Shown here: piece after piece, positions 1 to 9,455 of the stretch | Layout of the letters: each line of letters opens with the position of its first letter | How positions within the stretch are numbered: position 1 is the first letter of the stretch | Notes under the pieces: model-generated | Database searches by the model: none | Told to the model about the DNA's origin: nothing | What the model saw: the letters and a program-made list of their open reading frames with translations, nothing else | Source: Nicotiana tabacum | Taxonomy: Eukaryota > Streptophyta > Magnoliopsida > Solanales > Solanaceae | DNA: 64,000 nt | Direction: 5' to 3' | NCBI RefSeq assembly: GCF_000715075.1 | Contig: NC_134089.1 | Span: 103,547,157 to 103,611,156 of the forward strand | Position numbers and translations under genes: made by a program

Positions 1-1969
1 TGGTAACATATATTTAAAACACAGGGAAGAATGTAGCAGGATCATGTTGAAGACAAGAGTTTTGTTCAACAAAATTTGGCATACCATTAGGGCCAATAGA
101 ATGCACTAGAAGACTAAGTAACTACATGGTCATACCAGTTAAGGGAGGGGTAAGGGAACTAAGTGAACATGCTGGACAAGTATCAAATAACTAAGTAAAG
201 TCTGATATGATGATTACACATAAGGGCAGAATCTAGACATGCTTAATAACATCAAACCTAGAAACAAATTGAAGAACTAGTATAGTAACAAGCATGGATG
301 TATAAGCATGGAGCACATAAAGTTGAGTTTCAAATTTAAATTAGAGACATACCAGTTAAGGAACAAAATGCAGAAAGTACAATAAGTAGAGTTCCACAGT
401 CTAACCTTGGCTTTCAGCTGATGAGACAAGCTGTTAGCATAAGTAGCAGAGAAGAGAAACTTTTTATGTGTGTGTGCATTTTTTGAACTAATTGTTCGTG
501 TGTTAAGGCTGCAGAAGAGAGGAGGTCCACAGACGTAACAAGAAAACATATTTGAAGCATAGTCACAGAAAGAAGCAAGAGATGAATAAACAAATAGAGC
601 ATAGTCATACATAAGCGACATAAGTAGTCTAGGGATTCAGGAAAACATATTCGAAGCAGGGTAATCACAGAACTTCAAGTAAGTAGTATAACACACAGAA
701 ACGTAATAAAGAAAGCATGCTAACCCTCATAGAAGCAAAATAAGGAAAATCGTGATAACATTCATGGAAACAAAGTAAAGAAAATCTTTAAAAAAAATAG
801 GGCTTTTAACAGAGTCAAGTTAAAAGTAGTAAAAGCACAAAATCGGTCAAAACAAACAAGGGAAAAGGTTTAATCATAACGAAATCAGTTAGAACATGCG
901 TAAAAGAACTCCGAGAAGCCCTAGTTTTAGAAAAGAATGACTAAAATCGAAAAAGTTAGTTAAAACAGGAGATTTTTAAAGGAAAACGCCTAGTAATTCT
1001 CGAATCACCTCAGATCTATAAAGATCTGAGAAGAATCGAATAGTAGCAAACTAGGGTTTTCATAAAATAGTAGAGATAAAGAGAATCGGTTAAAAACTCA
1101 TGGATTCAAACGAAATACAAGAGGAAATCCTTTCTTACAAACTAAAATGGTCGGAGACAGGCCAGTAAACGAGTTTCAAACTGGAACAGGTTGGCTTTCC
1201 TTGAGATCTTCTCAAGGACTCATGAAGTCGAAGAGCCATGGAGTATAGGAGACCAGAGGTGGTCGGAGAAGGCACGAAAACACCATAGGAAGGAGATTCT
1301 CACCGGTGACGGTGATTAGGGTTACGGTGAGTTGAGAGAGAATTTGGAGATGAGAGAGTTTGAGGGTGGCTGTCTCTGAATTATGAGACTAGGGTTAGGG
1401 GTCAGGTGAAATTAAAAAGGAAAGGATGCGTTTGGACCGTTGATTTGGGAGATCAACAGTCGAGATTAAAAAGGGTAGGTGGGTTCCGGGTTTGGGTAAG
1501 GGTTAATAGGGTATGAGTAGGGTGATTCGGGTGTGAAATTGGGCTGGAAAGGGGTCCAATTTTGGCTATAATTGCAAATTTGGTTGTTATTTAAATAGCC
1601 AATTTTCCCCCATTTAATTTATAAAAAATAATAGGTAATTTCTTAAAAATAAATTAAGGTACCAAAATAATTTAAAATACATAATTAACAATTTAAAAAT
1701 ACAAGATCCAATTTTATGCATGGGCTAATATTGTAATTATGTGCAATTTAACTTTAAAAATACTAAATGTAATTATAAAATATATAAAAATTAATTTTGC
1801 CATATTTTGGCATAAATATGGAAATCCAATAGATGAATTATCAAAACAATAATTTTAGAAATAATTATTGGGGATTTTATGGATAAAAAGGGAGAAAATA
1901 AATCAATTTAAAACCTTAAAATTATGGGAAAAAATAATAAAAACCTTGGACATGCTTATATATTTATAT
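1..1969 (-). mobile_element. Q: Tat-type LTR, left portion (interrupted by K)
   Basis: Noncoding AT-rich sequence that aligns by eye with both LTRs of element M. For example, the block around 1420-1520 (a 'gatcaacggtc'-like stretch, then 'gggtaggtgggtt') recurs at about 19600-19690 and 34780-34870, and the AT-rich block 1560-1960 recurs at 19740-20130. Sense is minus, as in M. The left LTR end lies outside the window. The right end resumes after K at 13380-13444. No ORF here resembles a protein; short open frames are chance. The family call rests on matching M and on the adjoining PPT at 13445-13459. Confidence 0.8.
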
Positions 1970-2299
1970 TGTAAGCACGTGATTTTTTCCCTATAGGAAT
2001 TACTCCCATAAATTTAAAACAAAATAATTTCTTTTTATTATTTGCAATTTTTGTGGATTTTGTTGCATTTTCTGATAATGGTTTGCATTGGTCTGTGCAT
2101 TTCTATTTTTGTTTAATTAATGAAAAATACAAAATGTGTTGCATCTGCATTTAGGATTTAATTTTACATTTGTTTTAGATTAATTAGTAAATTAGTTTAT
2201 TTTATAAGATATGAAAATCACAAAAATAGTTCATTTTGCATTTTAACTCTTTAATTTTGAATTTTATAGTTTTCTCTAAATTTAGGATTTATTTAATTA

Positions 2300-2313
2300 T
2301 TGTAAATACTATG
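2300..2313 (+). repeat. Target-site duplication of the LINE, left copy
   Basis: TTGTAAATACTATG, identical to 3555-3568. The unoccupied version occurs once in K's 3' LTR near 9795-9812. Confidence 0.93.
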
Positions 2314-3554
2314 CAACAACAACAACAACAACCCAGTATAATCCCACACGTGGGGTCTGGGGAGGGTAATATGTACGCAGACCTTACCCCTACCCCGAAG
2401 GGTAGAGAGGCTGTTTCCAGGAGACCCTCGACTCAAAAAGCAACAGAAACCGATACATTAGTACCATAAAAATGCATAATAAAATAACAGCAATACAATA
2501 ATAGCAATACAATAAATATGAAATACAGAATACGACATACGAAAAAGATGACTGGTATAGTAAGACTAGCAGGTAAAGCCCTGCATCAATAAATGACCAA
2601 TGACATTCTTAGTCTAACTCCTAACTGGCTAGTCTCACTCTATTGTGATGTAGAAATATTCACAACTCTCCCCTAACCTACAACCTTAATACTCGACCTC
2701 CATAATTCCCTGTTAAGGGCCATGTCCTCAGTAATCCGAAGTCGCGCCATGTCCTGTCTGATCACCTCTCCCCAATACTTCTTAGGTCGTCCTCTACCTC
2801 TCCGCATGTCCACTACAGCCAGTCGCTCACATCTCCTCACCGGTGCATCAGTGCTCCTCCTCTGAATATGTCCGAACCATCTGAGTCTTGCTTCCCGCAT
2901 CTTGTCCTCTATGGGGGCCACGCCCACCTTCTCTCGAATATCTTCATTCCTAATCTTATCCATTCTTGTATGCCTGCACATCCACCTCAACATCCTCATC
3001 TCCGCTACTTTCATCTTCTGGACGTGTGAGTTCTTTACCGGCCAACATTCAGTTCCATATAACATGGCAGGCCTAACCACTGCTCTATAAAACTTACCTT
3101 TTAGTAACGGTGGCACTTTCTTATCACACAAGACTCCCGACGCTAACCTCCACTTCATCCACCCCACCCCTATACGGTGTGTGACATCCTCGTCAATCTC
3201 CCCGATCCCCTGAATAACCGATCCAAGGTACTTGAAACTACCCCTTTTGGGAATGACTTGAGAGTCAAGCCTCACCTCAACTCCCGCTTCCGTCGGCTCA
3301 ACTCCAAATTTTCACTCGAGGTATTCCGTCTTCGTCCTGCTCAACTTGAAACCTTTAGACTCAAGAGCATGTCTCCAAATCTCTAGCCTCTCGTTGACGC
3401 CGCCTCGTGTCTTGTCAATTAGAATAATGTCATCAGCAAATAGCATGCACCATGGCACCTCCACTTGAATATGATGAGTCAGTGCATCCATCACCAGGGC
3501 AAATAGGAATGGGCTGAGCGCAAACCCTTGATGCAACCCCGTAATAACTAGAAT
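2314..3554 (-). mobile_element. 5'-truncated RTE-type LINE inserted in K's 5' LTR
   Basis: A 1241-bp insertion absent from the homologous site in K's 3' LTR and bounded by a perfect 14-bp duplication. On the minus strand it holds the 3' part of a LINE reverse transcriptase followed by a ~360-bp 3'UTR ending in a (TTG)n tail, seen on the plus strand as the CAACAACAAC run at 2314-2331. Variable-length target duplication, 5' truncation and a simple-repeat tail are hallmarks of target-primed reverse transcription. The RTE call rests on the FADD-type RT core, the (TTG)n tail and the conserved 3'UTR style seen in Solanaceae; I did not compare it with a library. Confidence 0.93.
2673..3554 (-). pseudogene. 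LINE reverse transcriptase, C-terminal half
   Basis: Continuous minus-strand reading frame of about 290 codons ending at 2673. It contains the RT catalytic core ([10 protein letters not shown], near 3430), the thumb/connection region ([10 protein letters not shown]) and the C-terminal region with the basic GRGRPKKYW segment typical of RTE-type LINEs. The only in-frame stop I see is a TGA at 3312-3314 where the family usually has a Cys codon (one transversion); there is no frameshift. The endonuclease and RT fingers are absent because of 5' truncation, so the copy could never have been autonomous. The near-open frame implies a younger age than the host element. Confidence 0.9.
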
Positions 3555-3568
3555 TTGTAAATACTATG
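3555..3568 (+). repeat. Target-site duplication of the LINE, right copy
   Basis: TTGTAAATACTATG, identical to 2300-2313. The LTR sequence resumes here with 'atgagtgattaatc', collinear with K's 3' LTR from about 9809. Confidence 0.93.
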
Positions 3569-5097
3569 ATGAGTGATTAATCTAATTGGGTAGTTTAATT
3601 TGGTTTTAAAAATTAATTTAGGTTTTATTTTAATTTGAAAAGAAAAAGTATTTGAAATTGAAAAGAAAAAGAAAAGAATTTCAATAAGAAGTTTGTTTGG
3701 GCCATTTTTATTTAAAATTCCCCAGGCCCAAACAAATTACCCGTCCAAACCCCCCAAAACTGGCCCAGAACCAGTCCATAACCCGACTCCCATTTTCCCT
3801 TAAACCAAAACGACATCGTTTAGTCAAGATAGATCTGAGTTGTCGAGGTTAACCGATCTAACGGCTCAGAAGTGAGGGACACTCGACATATATATGTCCT
3901 AACAGCCCCCCCACCCACCTAGTCATCTCTTTCATACCCTCAGAAAGCCCTCACCGTCTCCGTCGTGAGCCGCCTACCGGAAATCGTCTCCGTTGGCGGC
4001 GTTGCTCCGATTATTACCAAATTAACACCATAGATTCCCCTCCTTATCCTATTCCCAAATCTCCAAAACCCCTCCCTCGAATCCTATTATAACTTTTCGA
4101 ATCTTGAATCAAAGAGAACGACCAAAATCCTAACTCGTCCAATCAACCCCAAAATTACACCCTATAACCATCTCATTCCACCCATCTCAAATTCACATTC
4201 AGTTTCTCTCGAATACCCCCAAAACCGTTCGAATCGTAAATCTACGGTTTCGAGTTCTAGAAGCCAAGTCGATTTATTCATGCTAGGACCTTCCTCCAGC
4301 GATTTCTTAATATTCAGAGGCGATTTGGTCTCAATATGACGTTGCTCGTTTGTTCTTAACAAAGAACGAGCGATTAACGTTATTTGGAGATGAAATCAGT
4401 GGGTCGAGTCCCGGGTTCGAGCTTTTGGTCGGTAGGTGTCTCTTTCCGGTTTTATTGGTGTCACTTTAACTGTCGTTCTTCCTCGCCTATCTTCCTGCTT
4501 TTCCTTTCTTTTTCTTTGGTCAATTCAAGTAAAGTGTGACCAACATTTCTGGTTGAAAATTAATTTGTGTGGTTCTATTCCTTGTTGGTTTATTAAGTCT
4601 GGCTAAGTTGTTGATTGTTATCCGGTTTAACCTCTTAGTTCAATTCGATTAGTTTGTTTTGACAACTTAATTAATACCCTGCATGTTGTATGAATTAATT
4701 GGTAGATTAGTTAGTTTGTTGATTGGGGAAGATTGTTTCAGTGTTTGTGGCATATAGTCTTCCAAAGGCATACAGAATTCTGCTGGGCCAATTATTGGTT
4801 TGGGCTTTGGGTCTCTAACCCATTTAAAAGGGAAGGACAACATATTCATTTGGCCAAGCCATTGGGTCACTTTGACCCATGAGCTAAAGAGTAAATAAAC
4901 TAGGTTTAAAAGAGTAGTTTAGGTAATTGGAGAAGGGAATTTGTCAGTAACAGACTTAGGAAGCTTCCTAGAAGCTGAAAGAGAGCCTTACTTGGCAAGA
5001 AAGTTAGAAGTTTAAGGATTAAGTAGCAAAAATGAGAATTGAAAAGGGACTAAGGGGGTAAAGGCTGAAAAATGAAAGCTACCCTAAATGCCTTGCC

Positions 5098-5107
5098 TAT
5101 AAAGGCT
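5098..5107 (+). promoter_or_regulatory. TATA box of K 5' LTR
   Basis: TATAAAGGCT in a conserved context that is also present in the 3' LTR (11321-11330), followed by a transcribed-leader-like stretch. It is a candidate core promoter of the element; no transcription evidence is available from sequence alone. Confidence 0.6.
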
Positions 5108-5427
5108 CTCTATCTTGGCATTCAAGGGGAGTTTTTAAGAGCTAAAAGACAGAAAATCAGAGCCTATTGAAAAAATCAAAAGAAAAGATTTTTCCCTTGA
5201 ATTCCCAGTTTTGGTCTCTGAGATTTTTCAAATACTGAAACATTTTCTGACACTCTGAGATAGAAATGGTTTAAATCTGATTTTTTGAAAGTTCCATTGG
5301 ATTATAAATCAATCTTGTTTCGGTTTCATTTGCTGAAATTGGGTTGTGTTGTTGCTGTCGATTTCTGCTGTTTCTATTCTGATTTCAACTCAGTTTCTCC
5401 TTTTTGTTTTGCTGCTTGTTACCAGGT

Positions 5428-5746
5428 CAAAGCCCGTTTGGAGCAATTAAGTTTGATCGATGAGAAGAGACTGGCAGCGGTGTGTCTTGGGCAGTTGTAT
5501 CAATAGAGAATGGCAAGAACATACAATAAGAAGGTACGTCCACGAAAATTTGAAGTGGGTCAGTTAGTATTAAAAGGTATCTTGCCTCATCAGGTTGAAG
5601 CAAAAGGAAAGTTCGGCCCAAATTGGCAGGGGCTGTTCGTTGTGACTAGAGTGTTGTCCAATGGTGCTTTGTATTTAACAGATATATAAGGCAAGTGTGT
5701 ACAAATGACCATCAATTCCGATGCGGTCAAGAGATACTATGTATGA
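5428..5746 (+). pseudogene. K integrase C-terminal remnant
   Basis: Plus-frame sequence of about 105 codons matching the end of Tat-type polyproteins: a KARLEQLSLIDEKRL-like stretch, then VRPRKFEVGQLVLK, then GKFGPNWQG, ending with NSDAVKRYYV and a TGA at 5744-5746. The GKF-type C-terminal domain contributes to DNA binding in Ty3/gypsy integrases; the zinc finger and DDE core are missing. Two in-frame stops are visible (near 5504 and 5688), otherwise the frame is open. It joins directly to truncated LTR sequence at about 5427, so no start codon belongs to it. Confidence 0.85.
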
Positions 5747-5937
5747 TTTTCTTTGGTTAATTTATATTTGTTTGTACTTGGCATATTTCTGAAGATTTGG
5801 AATAACGAAGGCATTTCGTTCTGCCATCTAAAACACTTTATCTTTTGTTACCCCCCTTTTAGAGCCTATTTATTTTCTTTCATACCCCTCTTTTAGAATC
5901 AGTGGCGAATATCGAAAACACAAGTGTGAAAGATAAG

Positions 5938-6085
5938 TTAAGGAAGAAGAGAAAAAGAGAAAAGAAAAAGAAAAGAGAAAGAAAAGAATGAAAAAAAGAG
6001 AGAAGAAAAAAAGAGAAGAAGAAAAACAACAAAAAGAGAAAAAAAAGCAAAAGAGAAAGAAAAGAAAGAAAAAAGAGAAAACCAC
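5938..6085 (+). repeat. Purine-only (A/G) low-complexity tract
   Basis: About 148 bases that are almost entirely A and G (runs of aaaga, gaaag and similar, with rare C), directly downstream of pol. It generates long meaningless minus-strand open frames rich in Phe/Leu/Ser. It probably arose by slippage from the A/G-rich start of the 3'UTR. Confidence 0.85.
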
Positions 6086-6110
6086 AACAACAAAGTAATT
6101 TTTATGACAT

Positions 6111-6168
6111 GAACTACGTTCGACCTGATTCCTTTTAAGGATACGTAGGCAACCTCACGGTTCGGTCT
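6111..6168 (+). other. Conserved Tat 3'UTR module, K post-pol copy
   Basis: Reads GAACTACGTT, then CTGATTCC, then AAGGATACGTAGGCAACCTC, then GGTTCGGTCT. The same ordered words occur at 9276-9342, and on the minus strand at 13556-13604, 20310-20361 and 22645-22707, always in 3'UTRs of Tat-type elements. Function unknown. Confidence 0.8.
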
Positions 6169-6438
6169 CATCAAAATAAAAATCCAAAAGTCCCCAAGTA
6201 AGAAACTAGGGTAGAAGTTATGGTTGTTGTAAGAAATCTGATTCCGAAAGTTGTAATTTTGAACCCATGTGAATTGTTTTAAGCCTTTTATACCGTTTCT
6301 TTCCAACCCCATCCAAAAGCCCACATTACAGTCCAAAGAAAGACCTTCTGATCAGTCTTCGAGAGAAGACAAGTCAAGAAAGTGGAGGCGATTCATATTA
6401 AGGGAAACACTCTGGTTCAAAGAGGGAAAAGAAAAAAA

Positions 6439-6630
6439 ATGAGAGAGTCTTATTGGTGAAAACCCTCACGGGCACCGTGAGGCAACGAGAGCTGAGAGAA
6501 ATCAAAAACGAGAGAGTCTTATTGGTGAAAACCCTCACGGGCACTGTAAGGCGAAAGTGAGTTGAGAGATGAACAAATGAGGGAGGCTTGTTGGTGAAAA
6601 CCCCTCAGAGCATTGCAGGCCGAACAAGGT
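6439..6630 (+). repeat. Three tandem ~68-bp repeats with a hairpin
   Basis: Units at 6439-6506, 6507-6576 and 6577-6630 share 'gagag(t/g)ctt.ttggtgaaaaccc'. The first unit contains a perfect 8-bp stem (CCTCACGG at 6464-6471, CCGTGAGG at 6475-6482) with a 3-base loop; later units carry degraded versions. Confidence 0.8.
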
Positions 6631-7782
6631 CAAAGTTTTGGTAAAGAAATCAGGTTATGGAAACTCTGGGGCATCAAAGTATGGCAATTGGAAGTTGATT
6701 GGATGGATAGATTGAGCAGATTAATCCGAAATGCATGTCATGATCATTGGTGCTAGCTATTCCAGTCAGATAAGTCTCTTTCTTTTTCCCCTTCAGGTAA
6801 TCTTCCAGTTTTGGATTTTCTTATCCTTAACTCTCTAAGTCATTGCATTTCATTTCTTTTGGGTATATTTCTCTAAGATGTTCCCAATGTCAGTTCTGTT
6901 TAAGCAAATAAGAAGGAATTTCAAAGCTCACTACCGACTTCAAGATTGCAAAGCACAGTGCGGCCAGAGCATTCCAAAATTAGCATGATGTAAAGTGGGA
7001 TAAAGTGCCAGCAAAGTTCCATCGGCAAAATCATTTGGTAATTTCATGGGAGATGTAGAGGTTCTGTTAAAGGGATCAGAGGTGTGAAACAATGGCTCAG
7101 GTATAGAACACTCGGGTTAGCCATAGTCATGGGGTTTCGAAAGTCAGTCGGAAAGTCAAGCGGTTCAGGGCCAGTTCGGGGAAGCCAGTCAAAACAAAAC
7201 AATGCAGCGGAGAGACCTTCAGCAAGAATGCCATCAACTAACCACCACATTTTAAACTGACAAGATTTTTCTTTGATTAAAACAGGGGTAGGAAATTTAG
7301 GTTGGTTCGGAGAACCCGCCATAGAGAAAGGCAGTCACCAAACAGGTTTGATTTTTGATTTTCAGGACCCTCATGGAAAATGGGACCTAGCGTAAAGTTT
7401 CGAAATAGCGTAAGCTAGCATAAACGTATCCCAAAGGAATTTAAGCAGGTTTAGAAGTTTGCATGTTCGAGATAAGATTCAATTAGGAGTTTTAAGGACC
7501 CTCCTAAATAATGGGACTTAGTTTTAATATTTCGATTAGATAACAACATTTAGCATAAATTCTGCTATATGGTAGTATAATTCAGCCATAAAAGTTGTCA
7601 CTCTTAAGATAAAATTTAGCCTTTGATTTTCAGGACCCTCCTGGATAATGGGATGTAGAGTTAAGACCTTCTTAGATAACAAGATTTAGCGGAAGTCACA
7701 CCTTTAGAAGATATAAATTATATTTAAAATTGTCGTTTAGGTAAGAATTGTCAGGACCCCCCGGATAATAGGACCTAACAAC

Positions 7783-9030
7783 TTTCAAATTCTTAGTAAT
7801 ATGATTCAGTTTAACACTCACATATGTGCCCAGTCACCAAACTGGGGCAGAAAATTTTCTTTGTTTTTTGTCTATTTCGTTAAAGTCAGGAGCCCGCCTG
7901 GAGAGCAGGGAATATATTTCAAGTCAGCAGTCAGGAGCCCGCCTAGAGAGTAGGGAATACATTTCATGTCATGCAATCAGGAACCCGCTTGGAGAGCAGG
8001 GAATACATTTCAAGTTCAGCAATCAGGAGCCCGCCTGGAGAGTAGGGAATACATTTCAAGACAACAGACAGGAGCCCGCCTGGAGAGCAGGGAATACATT
8101 CAAGTTTAGCAGTGAGGAGCCCGCCTGGAGAGCAGGGAATACATTTCAAGTTCAACAATCAGGAGCCCGCTTGGAGAGTAGGGAATACATACTAGTTTAG
8201 CAGTCAGGAGCCCGCTTGGAGAGCAGGGAATACATTTCATGTTTAGCTATCAGGAGCCCGCCTGGAGAGCAGGGAGTACAATTCAAGTCAGCAATCAAGA
8301 GCCCGCCTGGAGATTAGGGAATACATTTCAAGTCATGCAATCAGGAGCCCGCCTGGAGATTATGGAACACATTTCAAGTCATGCAATCAGGAGCCCGCCT
8401 GGAGAGAAGGGAATACATTTAAGTTTAGCAGTCAGGAGCCCGTCTGGAGAGCAGGGAATACATTTCAAGTCATGAAATTAGGAGCCCACCTGGATAGCAG
8501 GGAATACATTCAAGTTTAGCAGTCAGGAGCCCGCTTGGAGAGCAGGGAATACATTTCATGTTCAGCAATCAGGAGCACGCCTGGAGAGTAGGGAATACAT
8601 ACTAGTTTAGCAGTCAGGAGCCCGCTTGGAGAGCAGGGAATACATTTCATGTTTAGCCATCAGGAGCCCGCCTGGAGAGCAGGGAGTACAATTCAAGTCA
8701 GCAGTCAGGAGCCCGCCTGGAGAACAAGGGAGTACAATTCAAGTTTTAGCTTTCAAATTTTTATTGATATTTGGTAATGTGATTCTTTTAACACTTACAT
8801 GTGTGCCCAGCCACCAAACTGGGGCAGAAGACTTTCTTTGTTTTTGTTTATTTTGTTGAAGTTAGGAGCCCGCATGGAGAGTAGGGAATGCATTTCAAAT
8901 TCAGCAATCAGAAGCCCGCCTGGAGAGCAGGGAATACATTAAAGTTCAGCAGTCAAGCGTTCACCTGGAGAAAAGAAAAACATCAAAGTGTAGTTGGCAG
9001 TCAGGCATCCACCTGGAGAAAAGGAAAAAT
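7783..9030 (+). repeat. K 3'UTR tandem array (~45-bp unit) with duplicated leader
   Basis: A ~45-bp unit (core 'ggagcccgcctggagagcag' then 'ggaatacatttcaag') repeats about 19 times from 7887 to 8750. A ~105-bp leader at 7783-7886 ('caccaaactggggcagaa' inside) is repeated at 8751-8860, followed by a short second array to about 9030 that decays into related but diverged units. The unit is a multiple of three, so it produces several long spurious open frames with a repeated ESREYIS-like peptide; I do not regard these as genes. Confidence 0.92.
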
Positions 9031-9275
9031 ATCTCGGATTACAATTCAAGGCGGCAACAATTGGGATTTCACTGGGAGAATACAAGTCAACAAGGCAACA
9101 AGAACCACATGAGCAAGTTTGAAGATATAGATAGGATTTTGTAATGCATAGATCATAGTACAGTCTAGCTTCTTCTTAGTTTATCATGGGGTAATAAGGT
9201 GATACAGTAAGCAGTAGCAGCAGCAGCAACAGTGAAATCACAACTTCATGGTAGTCCCAACTACCAAAACTTACC

Positions 9276-9342
9276 GAACTACACTGACCTGATTCCTTTA
9301 TAGCCAAGGATATGTAGGCAACCTCGGAAGCAGGGTGCAATC
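9276..9342 (+). other. Conserved Tat 3'UTR module, K pre-PPT copy
   Basis: GAACTACACTGACCTGATTCC, then AAGGATATGTAGGCAACCTC, then a 'gggtgcaatc' tail. It is a second copy of the module at 6111-6168, placed about 100 bp before the PPT. Confidence 0.8.
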
Positions 9343-9441
9343 AAATCTTTCAAAAATGCTTCCCACAGAGTATTCAAACAGGCAAAAATCGCTCGTATCT
9401 GCTCACTTTATCTTTGTACGAAAGTTCTTCGTGTTTCTAGG

Positions 9442-9455
9442 CAAAGAGGGGCAGC
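9442..9455 (+). other. K polypurine tract (plus-strand primer site)
   Basis: CAAAGAGGGGCAGC immediately before the LTR TG. The same tract, reverse complemented, borders M (20203-20217) and, mutated, Q (13445-13459). Confidence 0.88.

Larger units (their letters stand above)
1970..5427 (+). repeat. K 5' LTR, truncated and carrying a LINE
   Basis: Collinear with 9456-11684 of the 3' LTR once the LINE (2314-3554 plus one target copy) is removed. Similarity stops at about 5427, where both copies read 'gcttgttac(c/t)aggt'; the 3' LTR continues for another ~1.7 kb but this copy passes straight into integrase sequence. In a ~200-bp stretch compared by eye (3841-4045 against 10080-10280) I counted about 15 differences, mostly transitions, so the insertion is not recent. 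A ~30-bp segment present in the 3' LTR near 11515-11545 is missing here between two 'gttc' copies. Confidence 0.85.
5747..7782 (+). other. K 3'UTR, proximal part (noncoding)
   Basis: No credible ORF. It holds, in order: a purine-only tract (5938-6085), a conserved module (6111-6168), hairpin-containing ~68-bp repeats (6439-6630) and four dispersed copies of an 'aggaccctc..ggataatggga' motif at about 7362, 7494, 7631 and 7751, spaced 120-140 bp. Long repeat-rich 3'UTRs between pol and PPT are typical of Tat-lineage elements. Confidence 0.7.

Noticed and set aside
4405..4425. tRNA-like B-box (cccgggttcgagc) in K's LTR
   Set aside because: No A-box at the right distance and no cloverleaf; the 3' LTR copy has 'gggttcaagc'.
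5400..5432. Splice-site reading of the K junction (pyrimidine tract, then CAG|GT), i.e. a reverse-transcribed spliced RNA
   Set aside because: A spliced RNA lacking the primer site could not be copied, and reverse transcription would have restored a full 5' LTR; a post-insertion deletion fits better. An intact parent sequence would settle it.
5870..6336. Minus-strand open frames rich in Phe, Leu and Ser resembling membrane proteins
   Set aside because: They are the complement of the purine-only tract.
7887..9030. CRISPR-like regular direct repeats (also 20836-22016)
   Set aside because: Repeats are contiguous with no unique spacers, and the context is a plant retrotransposon; these are ordinary tandem arrays.
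7826..9112. Several long plus-strand open frames with a repeated ESREYIS / QEPAWRAGN-like peptide, suggestive of a repetitive secreted protein
   Set aside because: They come from the 45-bp array whose period is divisible by three; the frames switch between units, there is no common start, and the location is a retroelement 3'UTR.
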